From the NCBI GenBank assembly GCA_944325475.1, contig CALVAF010000048.1, positions 1 to 6,666 of the forward strand: 6,666 bases of DNA, read 5' to 3'. The first letter of the stretch is position 1, and each line of letters begins with the position of its first letter. The position numbers and the translations under genes are program-made. This document shows positions 1 through 5,933 of this stretch, one piece after another. The stretch comes from an uncultured Helicobacter sp. GTDB lineage: Bacteria > Campylobacterota > Campylobacteria > Campylobacterales > Helicobacteraceae. The notes below the pieces were generated by a model. That model did no database searches. It was not told the DNA's origin and worked only from the letters and a program-made list of their open reading frames with translations.

Positions 1-419
1 ATGTCATCTTAGCTATCGTGCTAACACACTGGGCGTGGTATGCTAGAATGATTCGGAGTATCACACTTGAGATTAAAACCCAAAACCACATTCAAGCTGC
101 AAAAATGCTTGGTGGAAGCGATTTTAAAATCATCACGCGACACATTTTACCTGCGGTTTTTGTGCAGATGATTATTCTAATCACCCTTGATTTTGGACAC
201 ATGCTGCTGCATATTTCAGGGCTTTCATTTCTAGGGTTTGGCGTGCAAGCCCCCTTGCCAGAATGGGGCGCGATGATTCAAGATTTTGCACCCTACATTA
301 TGGAACACCCGCTTTTAATGCTTTATCCGGGAATTTGCATTTTTATCTCTGTAGCAATTTTTAACACGCTAGGAGAAGCCTTGAGGGATAAATATTCTAT
401 CAAAATGGGGAGCAAATGA
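1..419 (+). CDS. nikC: Nickel/peptide-type ABC transporter permease, NikC-like (5' end missing)
   Basis: This is the C-terminal 138 residues of an inner-membrane permease of the DppC/OppC/NikC type (BPD_transp_1 fold), which forms half of the channel through which a periplasmic binding protein delivers its ligand. The frame is open to the left edge (first full codon at 3), so the gene starts upstream; the GTG at 18 is an internal Val codon. Visible residues 31-37 (QAAKMLG) and ILP at 48-50 form the cytoplasmic EAA loop that docks on the ATPases. Hydrophobic segments follow at about 52-75 and 103-122, and the motif HISGLSFLGFG lies between them. That motif, and the end that reads like NikC (LMLYPG, then FNTLGEALRD), resemble E. 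coli NikC as I recall it. The stop overlaps the nikD start by 4 bp (ATGA). Family assignment is firm; nickel as substrate is inferred mainly from the partner ATPases. A dipeptide or metallophore permease is the alternative. Confidence 0.82.
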   Translation, partial: VILAIVLTHWAWYARMIRSITLEIKTQNHIQAAKMLGGSDFKIITRHILPAVFVQMIILITLDFGHMLLHISGLSFLGFGVQAPLPEWGAMIQDFAPYIMEHPLLMLYPGICIFISVAIFNTLGEALRDKYSIKMGSK

Positions 420-1147
420 TAAGAATCCAAGACTTCAATCTTTTTATCCAAAAAAGACAGATTTTACACGACTTAAATCTTACCCTAAAAGGACATCAAA
501 GAATCGCTCTTCTGGGCGAAAGTGGCAGTGGCAAAAGCCTTTTAGCAAGGGCTATTTTGGGGCTTTTAGGGAAAGATTTCATAACTTTTGGAAAAATAAA
601 AAGCGATGAGAAATTTGGAGTGATTTTGCAAAACCCTGCAAGCTGCTTTGATTCCATTTTTACTTTAAGGCAACATTTTTTAGAGACACTCAAAGCCAAC
701 AATTTGCAATCGCTCAAAGAAAATTCTTGGGGACTAGAGGAAGTGGGTCTTTCTTTAGAAATTTTAGACTCTTATCCTTTTGAACTCAGTGGCGGAATGC
801 TTCAAAGAGCGATGATTGCCCTTAGCACTTGCATTCGCCCTAGCTTTATTATCGCCGATGAGATGACAAGCGATTTAGACTGCCTAGGTGTGCACCAAAT
901 CTCTAATCTCTTGCTTACTTTGCAGCAAAAAATGAGGTTTGGGCTACTTTTCATCACGCATGATTTGTTTTTAGCCTCCAAAATGGCAGAGGAAATCATC
1001 GTGCTACACGAAGGCAGAATCATCGAAGAGGGCAGCAAGAATCAAATCTTAACCCATCCACAACACCCAAAAATGCGAAAGTTACTGAGTGAAAATCAAA
1101 GGCTTTTAAACACGCCTTGGGGAGACTTCCGTGGAAAAATTGCTTGA
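416..1147 (+). CDS. nikD: Nickel ABC transporter ATP-binding protein NikD-like
   Basis: Cytoplasmic ATPase, one of two that power the importer with NikE. The 243 residues contain a complete ABC cassette: Walker A GESGSGKS at 34-41, Q-loop QNP at 72-74, signature LSGGMLQR at 124-131, Walker B ending in D148 with catalytic E149, D-loop SDLD at 152-155, and switch H182. The stretch YPFELSGGMLQR and the FIIADE Walker B closely match E. coli NikD as I remember it, including the D of the D-loop that other family members replace with Ala. The length is near E. coli NikD (254 aa) and well below OppD/DppD (about 330 aa), so the long C-terminal extension of peptide ATPases is absent, although a remnant HPQHPKMRKLL is visible. 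The usual Pro after the catalytic Glu is Met150. The start overlaps the permease stop, with GGGGAG at 407-412 as a closely spaced ribosome binding site. Nickel specificity is inference. Confidence 0.85.
   Translation: MIRIQDFNLFIQKRQILHDLNLTLKGHQRIALLGESGSGKSLLARAILGLLGKDFITFGKIKSDEKFGVILQNPASCFDSIFTLRQHFLETLKANNLQSLKENSWGLEEVGLSLEILDSYPFELSGGMLQRAMIALSTCIRPSFIIADEMTSDLDCLGVHQISNLLLTLQQKMRFGLLFITHDLFLASKMAEEIIVLHEGRIIEEGSKNQILTHPQHPKMRKLLSENQRLLNTPWGDFRGKIA
1119..1124 (+). promoter_or_regulatory. Ribosome binding site that sets the GTG start of nikE
   Basis: GGGGAG lies 6 bases before the GTG at 1131, inside the end of nikD. It supports GTG as the true start, because the first in-frame ATG (codon 27) would remove the first beta strand of the ABC cassette. 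Confidence 0.75.
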
Positions 1148-1922
1148 AGTTAAAAACCTCACACAAAGCTACAAAAAGGGGAATTTTTTCTCATCTAACA
1201 AAGAACAAATGATCTTAGAAAACCTTAATTTTTCTCTCACTCAAGGCAGGAATTTAGGGATTTTGGGTGAAAATGGTGCGGGCAAATCAAGCCTTGTGCG
1301 AATCTTGCTTGGATTAGAGAGGGCAAAGAGTGGCGAGATTATGGTAATGGGAGAAAAATATTTTCAAGGCAAAGACAAAAAAATCCGCCAAAATATCCAA
1401 GGAATCTTCCAAGACCCACAAAGCTCCCTAAACCCTAGGTGGAGTGCAAGGGAATGCCTTTTAGAAGGGTTAGCCAATTATAATCTCATTACAAACAAAA
1501 CGCAACAAAGCGAAGAATTAGCGAAATTTGTAGGGATAAATCCGCTAATGCTTGACAAAAAAAGTTCTCATTTTAGCGGTGGGGAGCAGCAGCGAATCGC
1601 CATTGCACGTGCCATAGCTTTAAAGCCCAAGATTCTGATTTTAGATGAAGCCTTCTCAAGCCTTGATGTGCATTTGCAAGCCCAAATGCTTGATAATCTC
1701 AAAAAAATCCAGTGCGATTTTGCCCTCACCCTCATTGTAATTTCCCATGATTTACGGATTATTTTACAACTATGTCAAGACATTATTTTACTTAAAAAGG
1801 GCAGAATCACTTTCCAAACCACGATAGAAGAGGGCATAGAAAATGCAATTTCACGTGACAAAATGGGTGATTTCAAAGAGTTTTTTAGAGCAAGTTTGCA
1901 AAATATTTTTTATGCAAGTTGA
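1131..1922 (+). CDS. nikE: Nickel ABC transporter ATP-binding protein NikE-like
   Basis: Second ATPase of the importer, expected to pair with NikD under the two permeases. The 263 residues hold Walker A GENGAGKS at 46-53, Q-loop FQDPQSSLNPR at 93-103 (a hallmark of the Opp/Dpp/Nik branch), signature FSGGEQQR at 148-155, Walker B ILILDE ending at E173, D-loop SSLD at 176-179, and switch H206. Length and layout fit E. coli NikE (268 aa). So do a Gly/Phe/Ser/Lys-rich insert before the Walker A strand and LDEAxSxLDxxLQA after the signature. The peptide-transporter C-terminal domain is missing. Translation begins at a GTG that overlaps nikD by 17 bp, which points to coupled, balanced synthesis of the two ATPases. 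The end of the gene carries the upstream part of the tatA promoter. All catalytic positions look intact. Nickel rather than another metal or metal chelate is inferred from family resemblance. Confidence 0.85.
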   Translation: MEKLLEVKNLTQSYKKGNFFSSNKEQMILENLNFSLTQGRNLGILGENGAGKSSLVRILLGLERAKSGEIMVMGEKYFQGKDKKIRQNIQGIFQDPQSSLNPRWSARECLLEGLANYNLITNKTQQSEELAKFVGINPLMLDKKSSHFSGGEQQRIAIARAIALKPKILILDEAFSSLDVHLQAQMLDNLKKIQCDFALTLIVISHDLRIILQLCQDIILLKKGRITFQTTIEEGIENAISRDKMGDFKEFFRASLQNIFYAS

Positions 1923-1926
1923 AATA

Positions 1927-1935
1927 TGCTATAAT
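1927..1935 (+). promoter_or_regulatory. Extended -10 promoter for the tatA-argS-fabD run
   Basis: TGCTATAAT gives a perfect TATAAT box (1930-1935) with the TGn extension. No TTGACA-like -35 is present at 17 bp spacing; that region is a T-rich run (1907-1911), as is usual for sigma-70 promoters of Helicobacter and Campylobacter. Predicted transcription start is near 1942, about 30 bp before the tatA ATG. The box begins just after the nikE stop codon, so the downstream genes need not depend on nik transcription. Confidence 0.7.
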
Positions 1936-1956
1936 CAAAAATCATTTTATTTTTGA
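1935..1956 (+). repeat. 8-bp AT-rich inverted repeat between the -10 box and tatA
   Basis: TCAAAAAT (1935-1942) and ATTTTTGA (1949-1956) are perfect inverted arms around a 6-base loop. The repeat starts at the last base of the -10 box and covers the likely transcription start. It has no GC-rich stem and no following T run, so it is not a standard terminator for nikE. It could be an operator or merely AT-rich chance. Confidence 0.35.
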
Positions 1957-1971
1957 AATAAGGATTTAAAG

Positions 1972-2223
1972 ATGGGATTTTCAAGCTGGAGTCATTGGCT
2001 AATTGTTTTATTAATCATCGTCTTACTATTTGGAGCAAAAAAGATTCCAGAATTAGCAAAAGGGCTAGGGTCAGGAATCAAAAACTTCAAAAAAGCCATT
2101 AAAGAAGAAGATGAGAATAGCAATCTCCACACCACAGAAGGCAAACAAGACAAAATTCAAAATGATTCTACCCTCAAAGAAACCACCGCACACACCAACA
2201 ATAACGAAACCACAAAAGCCTAA
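1972..2223 (+). CDS. tatA: Sec-independent (twin-arginine) translocase subunit TatA
   Basis: Inner-membrane subunit that oligomerises with TatBC to let folded twin-arginine proteins cross the membrane. The 83 residues show the standard TatA plan: a short periplasmic N-terminus, one membrane helix at about 8-20, the conserved Phe-Gly hinge at F20-G21, an amphipathic helix at about 24-43 (KKIPELAKGLGSGIKNFKKA), and an acidic, Asn/Thr-rich disordered tail. Start choice is supported by AAGGA at 1960-1964, 7 bases before the ATG, and by the typical MGFSSW opening. The tail ends 2 bp before argS. In H. pylori and C. jejuni, as I recall, tatA sits between gmk and argS; here the argS side is kept but an ABC importer lies upstream instead of gmk. 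TatB is less likely because TatB proteins are longer and usually have Glu in place of the polar residue near the N-terminus. No tatB or tatC is in this window. Confidence 0.93.
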   Translation: MGFSSWSHWLIVLLIIVLLFGAKKIPELAKGLGSGIKNFKKAIKEEDENSNLHTTEGKQDKIQNDSTLKETTAHTNNNETTKA

Positions 2224-2225
2224 CA

Positions 2226-3791
2226 ATGTATCATAAAATCAAGAAAATTGTTGATGAAACGCTTGGAATCACAAGCGTTTTAGAACAGCCTCGCGATAAG
2301 AAGTTCGGACATTTTGCATTGCCAACTTTCAGCTTTACAAAAACCCTCAAAAAATCCCCACAAGACATAGCGCAAGACTTTGCTAAGAAGCTTAGAAAGC
2401 TAGAGGCAATTTCTAGTCTCAATGTCGTTGGTGGCTATGTGAATTTCTTTTTAAGTGATTCATTTTTGGGGCAATGCACACAAGACTTCCTTGCTAAAAA
2501 ACCTCAAAATGGTGAAAAAATCCTCCTAGAATATGTGAGCGCTAACCCCACAGGACCTTTGCATATCGGACATGCAAGGGGAGCGATTCTGGGTGATAGT
2601 TTGTGTAAAATTGGGCGGTATTTGGGCTACTCTATCACAACAGAATATTACATCAATGACGCAGGAGTGCAGATTCAAAACTTAGGCAAATCCATTTATC
2701 ATGCCATAAGACACTTGTTTTTTGGCGATTCTTATGATTTGCCTGATGGGTGCTATAAGGGCGAATACATTTTAGATTTAGCAAAAGAGGCTAAAGAAAC
2801 CTTTGGACTAGATTATTTTAAAAGTGAAGAATCAATCCAACAGCTAAGTCTTTTTGGTAAAGACAAAATACTAGAGGAAATCAAAAGCAACCTCGCTGAA
2901 GCCGGGATTTTCTTTGATAGTTTTGTGAGCGAAAAAGAGCTATATAAGCAATGGGATAACACGTTAAAATCCCTAGAATCACACCATGGAATCTACGAGC
3001 AAGAGGGCAAACTCTGGCTTAAATCCACTGAATTTGGCGATGAAAAAGATCGCGTCATCATGCGCGAAAATGGTGAGCCAACTTATCTAGCAGGCGATAT
3101 TATCTACCACAAAAACAAATTGGAACGCAACTTTGATAGATACATCAACATTTGGGGTGCTGACCACCACGGATATATCCCAAGAGTAAAAGCTGCAGTG
3201 GAGTTTTTGGGTTATGATAGTGGAAAGCTAGAAGTCCTCCTCTCCCAAATGGTCGCACTATTAAAGGGTGGGGAAGCCTACAAAATGAGCAAACGAGCAG
3301 GGAATTTTATCCTCATGAAAGAAGTGATAGAAGATGTGGGAGCGGACGCATTACGTTTGATTTTTTTAAGCAAACGTGCCGATACACATTTGGAATTTGA
3401 TATAGAAGATTTAAAAAAGCAAGATTCTTCTAATCCCGTGTATTATATCAATTACGCGCATGCACGAATTCACACCCTTTTTGCAAAATCTAACCACACC
3501 TTAGAATCTTTGCAAAAAGACTTTAGCAATCTAAGCGAATCCTTACGAGATTTGCTTGTCTTAGCACTCAATCTCCAAAAAACGCTTGAAGATTCGTTTC
3601 TACAACGCAATCCCCAAAAAGTCGTGGAGTATTTACGCACCCTCTCTAGTGAATTCCACCGATTCTATAACGAGGAAAAAATCCTCAACACCCCTAATGA
3701 AAAGCAAATTTTAAGCGTGTTAAGCATTGTCGCACAATCGCTAAATGCTGGATTAGATTTGCTTGGAATCAAAGCTAAAAAAAGCATGTAA
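2226..3791 (+). CDS. argS: Arginyl-tRNA synthetase
   Basis: Class I aminoacyl-tRNA synthetase that charges tRNA-Arg with arginine using ATP in the cytosol. The 521 residues start with a shortened N-terminal additional domain that recognises the tRNA elbow (about 1-80, with KFGHFALPTF). The Rossmann catalytic domain follows, with SANPTGPLHIGHARG around the HIGH motif at 113-116, GADHHGY at 311-317 and the KMSK loop at 353-356 (KMSKRAGNF). The DALR anticodon-binding helical bundle begins around YYINYAHARI (406-415) and runs to the end. The closing LLGIKAKKSM is the typical ArgRS tail, in which the final Met helps shape the anticodon site. It is slightly shorter than most bacterial ArgRS (550-590 aa) but normal for this phylum. 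No Shine-Dalgarno sequence is visible in the 2-bp gap after tatA, so translation probably relies on ribosomes finishing tatA. All key motifs are present. Confidence 0.97.
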   Translation: MYHKIKKIVDETLGITSVLEQPRDKKFGHFALPTFSFTKTLKKSPQDIAQDFAKKLRKLEAISSLNVVGGYVNFFLSDSFLGQCTQDFLAKKPQNGEKILLEYVSANPTGPLHIGHARGAILGDSLCKIGRYLGYSITTEYYINDAGVQIQNLGKSIYHAIRHLFFGDSYDLPDGCYKGEYILDLAKEAKETFGLDYFKSEESIQQLSLFGKDKILEEIKSNLAEAGIFFDSFVSEKELYKQWDNTLKSLESHHGIYEQEGKLWLKSTEFGDEKDRVIMRENGEPTYLAGDIIYHKNKLERNFDRYINIWGADHHGYIPRVKAAVEFLGYDSGKLEVLLSQMVALLKGGEAYKMSKRAGNFILMKEVIEDVGADALRLIFLSKRADTHLEFDIEDLKKQDSSNPVYYINYAHARIHTLFAKSNHTLESLQKDFSNLSESLRDLLVLALNLQKTLEDSFLQRNPQKVVEYLRTLSSEFHRFYNEEKILNTPNEKQILSVLSIVAQSLNAGLDLLGIKAKKSM

Positions 3792-3800
3792 AGGAACACA

Positions 3801-4733
3801 ATGAATAAAGCCGTTATCTTCCCCGGGCAGGGTTGTCAAAGCATAGGAATGGGAAAAAGCCTATTTGAAAACAGCCAAGAAGTCAGAGAACTTTTTGAAA
3901 AGGCTAGCGAGATTTTAAGAGAAGACATGCAAAAACTCTGTTTTGAAGAAAATGACAAACTCAATCTCACACATTATACGCAACCTGCGATTCTGCTTGT
4001 AAGCTATAGCGTTTTTCATCTCATTAAACCCAAGATTAATGGAGAAATTTCTCTTGGACTAGGGCATTCTTTAGGCGAGTTTAGCGCACTTTGTGCGAGT
4101 GAGACTTTAGATTTTGAAGTTGCTTTAAAACTAGTGAGCCAACGCGGAATCTTAATGGAAGAATCATGCAAAAAGCAACAAGCAGGAATGCAAGCTGGCA
4201 TGATGGTCGTTTTGGGCTTAGAAGATTCTATCTTAGAGGAGCTTTGCGAGAAAAAGCGCAATGTAGGCTTAAAAGTGTGGTGCGCAAACTATAATGCCGA
4301 TGGGCAAATGGTATTAGCCGGCAGCAGAGAAGACTTATCCACGCTTGAAGTGGAGCTAAAGGGGCTTGGGGCAAAACGCGCTTTAATGTTGCCTATGTCC
4401 GTGGCAAGCCATTGTCCGATTTTAGAGGGTATGTGTGGCGAGTTTGAAGCCCTTTTAGAAGAATCTTTGCAAGAATTCTTTGCCTTCCCTATTATCTCTA
4501 ACGTTACTGCACACGCTTATAACACTAAAGCACAAGCCCTAGAATTGCTATCCAAGCAGCTCATCTTTCCCGTGCTTTATAAGCAGTCCATTAGGAAAAA
4601 TGATTCACAAACAGAGATCTTCATTGAATGCGGTGGAAATGTCTTAAAAGGCTTAAATAAACGTTTGAGCGCAAAAGAAACACTTTCTTTGCAAACTTAT
4701 GATGAAATCCAAAATTTCTTACAAAAGGACTAA
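3801..4733 (+). CDS. fabD: Malonyl-CoA:ACP transacylase
   Basis: Transfers malonyl from CoA to acyl carrier protein, supplying the extender unit for type II fatty acid synthesis in the cytosol. The 310 residues match the family length. Visible motifs are the oxyanion-hole FPGQGCQ (Q10), the nucleophile elbow GHSLGE with catalytic Ser90, the carboxylate-binding Arg115 in QRGILMEE, and the catalytic His204 in SVASHCP. A C-terminal IECGGNVLKGL corresponds to the family's GxGxVLxGL. Together these give the Ser-His dyad and malonate clamp expected of an active enzyme. The ATG is preceded by AAGGA (3790-3794) with a 6-base spacer, and the ribosome site overlaps the argS stop. It is followed after 1 bp by mtnN. 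In H. pylori fabD and pfs are also adjacent as I recall, so the pair looks conserved, although the argS-fabD junction may be lineage-specific. Confidence 0.96.
   Translation: MNKAVIFPGQGCQSIGMGKSLFENSQEVRELFEKASEILREDMQKLCFEENDKLNLTHYTQPAILLVSYSVFHLIKPKINGEISLGLGHSLGEFSALCASETLDFEVALKLVSQRGILMEESCKKQQAGMQAGMMVVLGLEDSILEELCEKKRNVGLKVWCANYNADGQMVLAGSREDLSTLEVELKGLGAKRALMLPMSVASHCPILEGMCGEFEALLEESLQEFFAFPIISNVTAHAYNTKAQALELLSKQLIFPVLYKQSIRKNDSQTEIFIECGGNVLKGLNKRLSAKETLSLQTYDEIQNFLQKD
4725..4729 (+). promoter_or_regulatory. Ribosome binding site that sets the mtnN start
   Basis: AAGGA, inside the last codons of fabD, is 5 bases before the ATG at 4735. It favours this start over an in-frame ATG at 4699, which would add 12 residues with no family counterpart and overlap fabD by 35 bp. 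Confidence 0.8.
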
Positions 4734-4734
4734 T

Positions 4735-5424
4735 ATGACACTTGGAATCTTAGGTGCAATGCAAGAGGAAATCTCCCCGCTTTTAGAATATTACAAATCC
4801 TATGAAACCCTTACCTTTGGGGGCAATACCTTTTATCAAGTCTCACTTGGAGATAAAACCCTCATCATCGCTTGTAGCCGCATTGGCAAGGTGCATTCTA
4901 GTCTTAGTGCTGCAACAATGATTTTGCATTTTGGTTGTGAAAAAATGATTTTTAATGGAGTAGCAGGTGGAATCAACCCAAACTACAAAATCGGCGATTT
5001 AGTCATTGGCGAGAAACTCTGCCAACACGATGTGGATATTACGATTTTTGGACATCCTTTTGGCTATTTTTCAGAAGGTAAAATTTTCACACAAACTGAT
5101 GAGAAACTCAACCAGCTTGCAAAAGAAGTCGCCCTAGAAACGGGCATCAAGATTCACCAAGGAATCATCGCCACAGGCGACCAGTTTGTCAGCAGCAAAG
5201 AAAGAAAAGAATGGATAAAAAAGGAATTTAACGCTGATGCCATTGAAATGGAGGGGGCAAGTGTGGCAGTGGTTTGCCATAATCTCAACACACCTCTTTG
5301 TGTGATTCGGGCGATTTCTGATAATGCCAGTGATGAAGCGCTTGTAAGCTATGAAGAATTTTTGGAGCATTCAGCTAAACAGAGTGCGGCACTTGTGATT
5401 AAAATGATTGAAAAAATCAGCTAG
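4735..5424 (+). CDS. mtnN: 5'-methylthioadenosine / S-adenosylhomocysteine / aminodeoxyfutalosine nucleosidase
   Basis: Cleaves the glycosidic bond of methylthioadenosine and S-adenosylhomocysteine to release adenine, recycling by-products of SAM chemistry and feeding autoinducer-2 formation. In Helicobacter and Campylobacter the same enzyme is known to hydrolyse 6-amino-6-deoxyfutalosine in the futalosine route to menaquinone, so it can be essential there. With the start chosen here it has 229 residues, the usual family length. The opening MTLGILGAMQEE places the first catalytic Glu at position 12, as in E. coli. The purine and ribose site is seen as IEMEGAS with Met172 and Glu173, and the catalytic Asp196 follows in AISDNASDE. 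A glycine-rich FNGVAGG segment of the phosphorylase fold lies near residues 79-85. It sits 1 bp after fabD and is translated from its own AAGGA. Whether menaquinone or SAM salvage is the main role cannot be read from the sequence. Confidence 0.96.
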   Translation: MTLGILGAMQEEISPLLEYYKSYETLTFGGNTFYQVSLGDKTLIIACSRIGKVHSSLSAATMILHFGCEKMIFNGVAGGINPNYKIGDLVIGEKLCQHDVDITIFGHPFGYFSEGKIFTQTDEKLNQLAKEVALETGIKIHQGIIATGDQFVSSKERKEWIKKEFNADAIEMEGASVAVVCHNLNTPLCVIRAISDNASDEALVSYEEFLEHSAKQSAALVIKMIEKIS

Positions 5425-5428
5425 GAGG
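5423..5428 (+). promoter_or_regulatory. Strong ribosome binding site for sixA overlapping the mtnN stop
   Basis: AGGAGG is a perfect Shine-Dalgarno sequence 5 bases before the ATG at 5434, and its first two bases are the end of the mtnN TAG stop. It is the strongest such site in the window and implies efficient, coupled translation of the phosphatase. Confidence 0.8.
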
Positions 5429-5433
5429 GAATT

Positions 5434-5901
5434 ATGCGACTGGTTTTGGTGCGGCATGCAAAGGCAGAAGATAGGGAAAAGTGGGTTGGCGAAGATGATT
5501 TGAAGCGTCCGCTAACTAAAAAAGGTAAAAAACAAGCTAAAAAAATCGCAAAATACCTCCACAAACGCTATCCCAAAATCAATGCTATCGTCTCATCTCT
5601 AGCTTTGCGCGCTTGTGATACGGCTAAATACATCGCAAAACTCCAAGAACACAGCACCTTTTTCCTAAGCCCCCACCTCAATCCTGAAGTCGGAATCAAC
5701 GGCTATGATAAGCATAAAGATGAGATTGAAGAGGATTGGCAAACCCTCGTGATTGTTGGACATGAACCGACAATTAGCGAGTTTGTCAAAAGAATCTGCG
5801 CTAAAGGAGAGCTCAATCTCAAGATTCGCAAAGGCTGTGTAGTGGAACTAGAACGCAAAAATGATGAAGATTGGGCTTTGATTGGGCTAAGGAATTTTTA
5901 G
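5434..5901 (+). CDS. sixA: SixA-type histidine phosphatase (phosphohistidine phosphatase)
   Basis: Small member of the histidine phosphatase (phosphoglycerate mutase-like) superfamily, expected to act in the cytosol through a transient phospho-His intermediate. The 155 residues are close to E. coli SixA (161 aa). The RHA motif places Arg7 and nucleophile His8 at the N-terminus. The segment SSLALRACDTA (54-64) supplies Arg59, and VGHEPTISEF carries the second catalytic His110. The protein is nearly all core domain with no large cap insertion, which argues against phosphoglycerate mutase or cobalamin phosphatase and for the SixA subgroup. E. coli SixA dephosphorylates phosphohistidine in ArcB or the nitrogen PTS protein NPr. 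Helicobacter species generally lack those partners, so the natural substrate here is unknown. It lies 9 bp after mtnN and is probably cotranscribed. Superfamily assignment is firm; the substrate is inference only. Confidence 0.88.
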   Translation: MRLVLVRHAKAEDREKWVGEDDLKRPLTKKGKKQAKKIAKYLHKRYPKINAIVSSLALRACDTAKYIAKLQEHSTFFLSPHLNPEVGINGYDKHKDEIEEDWQTLVIVGHEPTISEFVKRICAKGELNLKIRKGCVVELERKNDEDWALIGLRNF

Positions 5902-5923
5902 GAATCCATACAAATCAAAAAGC

Positions 5924-5929
5924 AAGGGA
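5924..5929 (+). promoter_or_regulatory. Ribosome binding site that sets the yhcH-like start
   Basis: AAGGGA ends 4 bases before the ATG at 5934. It supports this start over an in-frame TTG at 5871 that lies inside sixA and would add 21 residues not typical of the family. Confidence 0.7.
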
Positions 5930-5933
5930 CAAA

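Noticed and set aside
18..20. GTG as the start of the first gene
   Set aside because: The frame is open to position 1 and the preceding hydrophobic residues continue a membrane segment, so the gene is cut by the edge.
150..419. Oligopeptide (Opp/Dpp) transporter rather than Nik
   Set aside because: Possible for the permease alone, but both ATPases lack the long C-terminal extension of Opp/Dpp ATPases and share NikD/NikE-specific segments.
496..1038. Minus-strand open frames opposite nikD
   Set aside because: They are shadows of a well-supported ABC ATPase, with no motif or ribosome site of their own. The same holds for minus-strand frames at 2231-2422, 4016-4261, 5134-5370 and 6060-6284.
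1896..1917. TTGCA/TGCAA inverted repeat upstream of the tatA -10 box
   Set aside because: Short 5-bp arms 12 bases apart within the nikE coding sequence; too weak to separate from chance.
3358..3367. Homopolymer tract (T7) as a phase-variation site in argS
   Set aside because: Short, inside an essential gene with an intact frame; no long G or C tract typical of Helicobacter phase variation occurs in the window.
4699..4734. Upstream ATG giving a 241-residue mtnN
   Set aside because: It overlaps fabD and adds residues with no family match; the ATG at 4735 has a good AAGGA and places catalytic Glu at position 12.
5871..5933. TTG start giving a 191-residue YhcH-like protein
   Set aside because: It lies inside sixA without a ribosome site; the ATG at 5934 has AAGGGA and begins with a family-like N-terminus.
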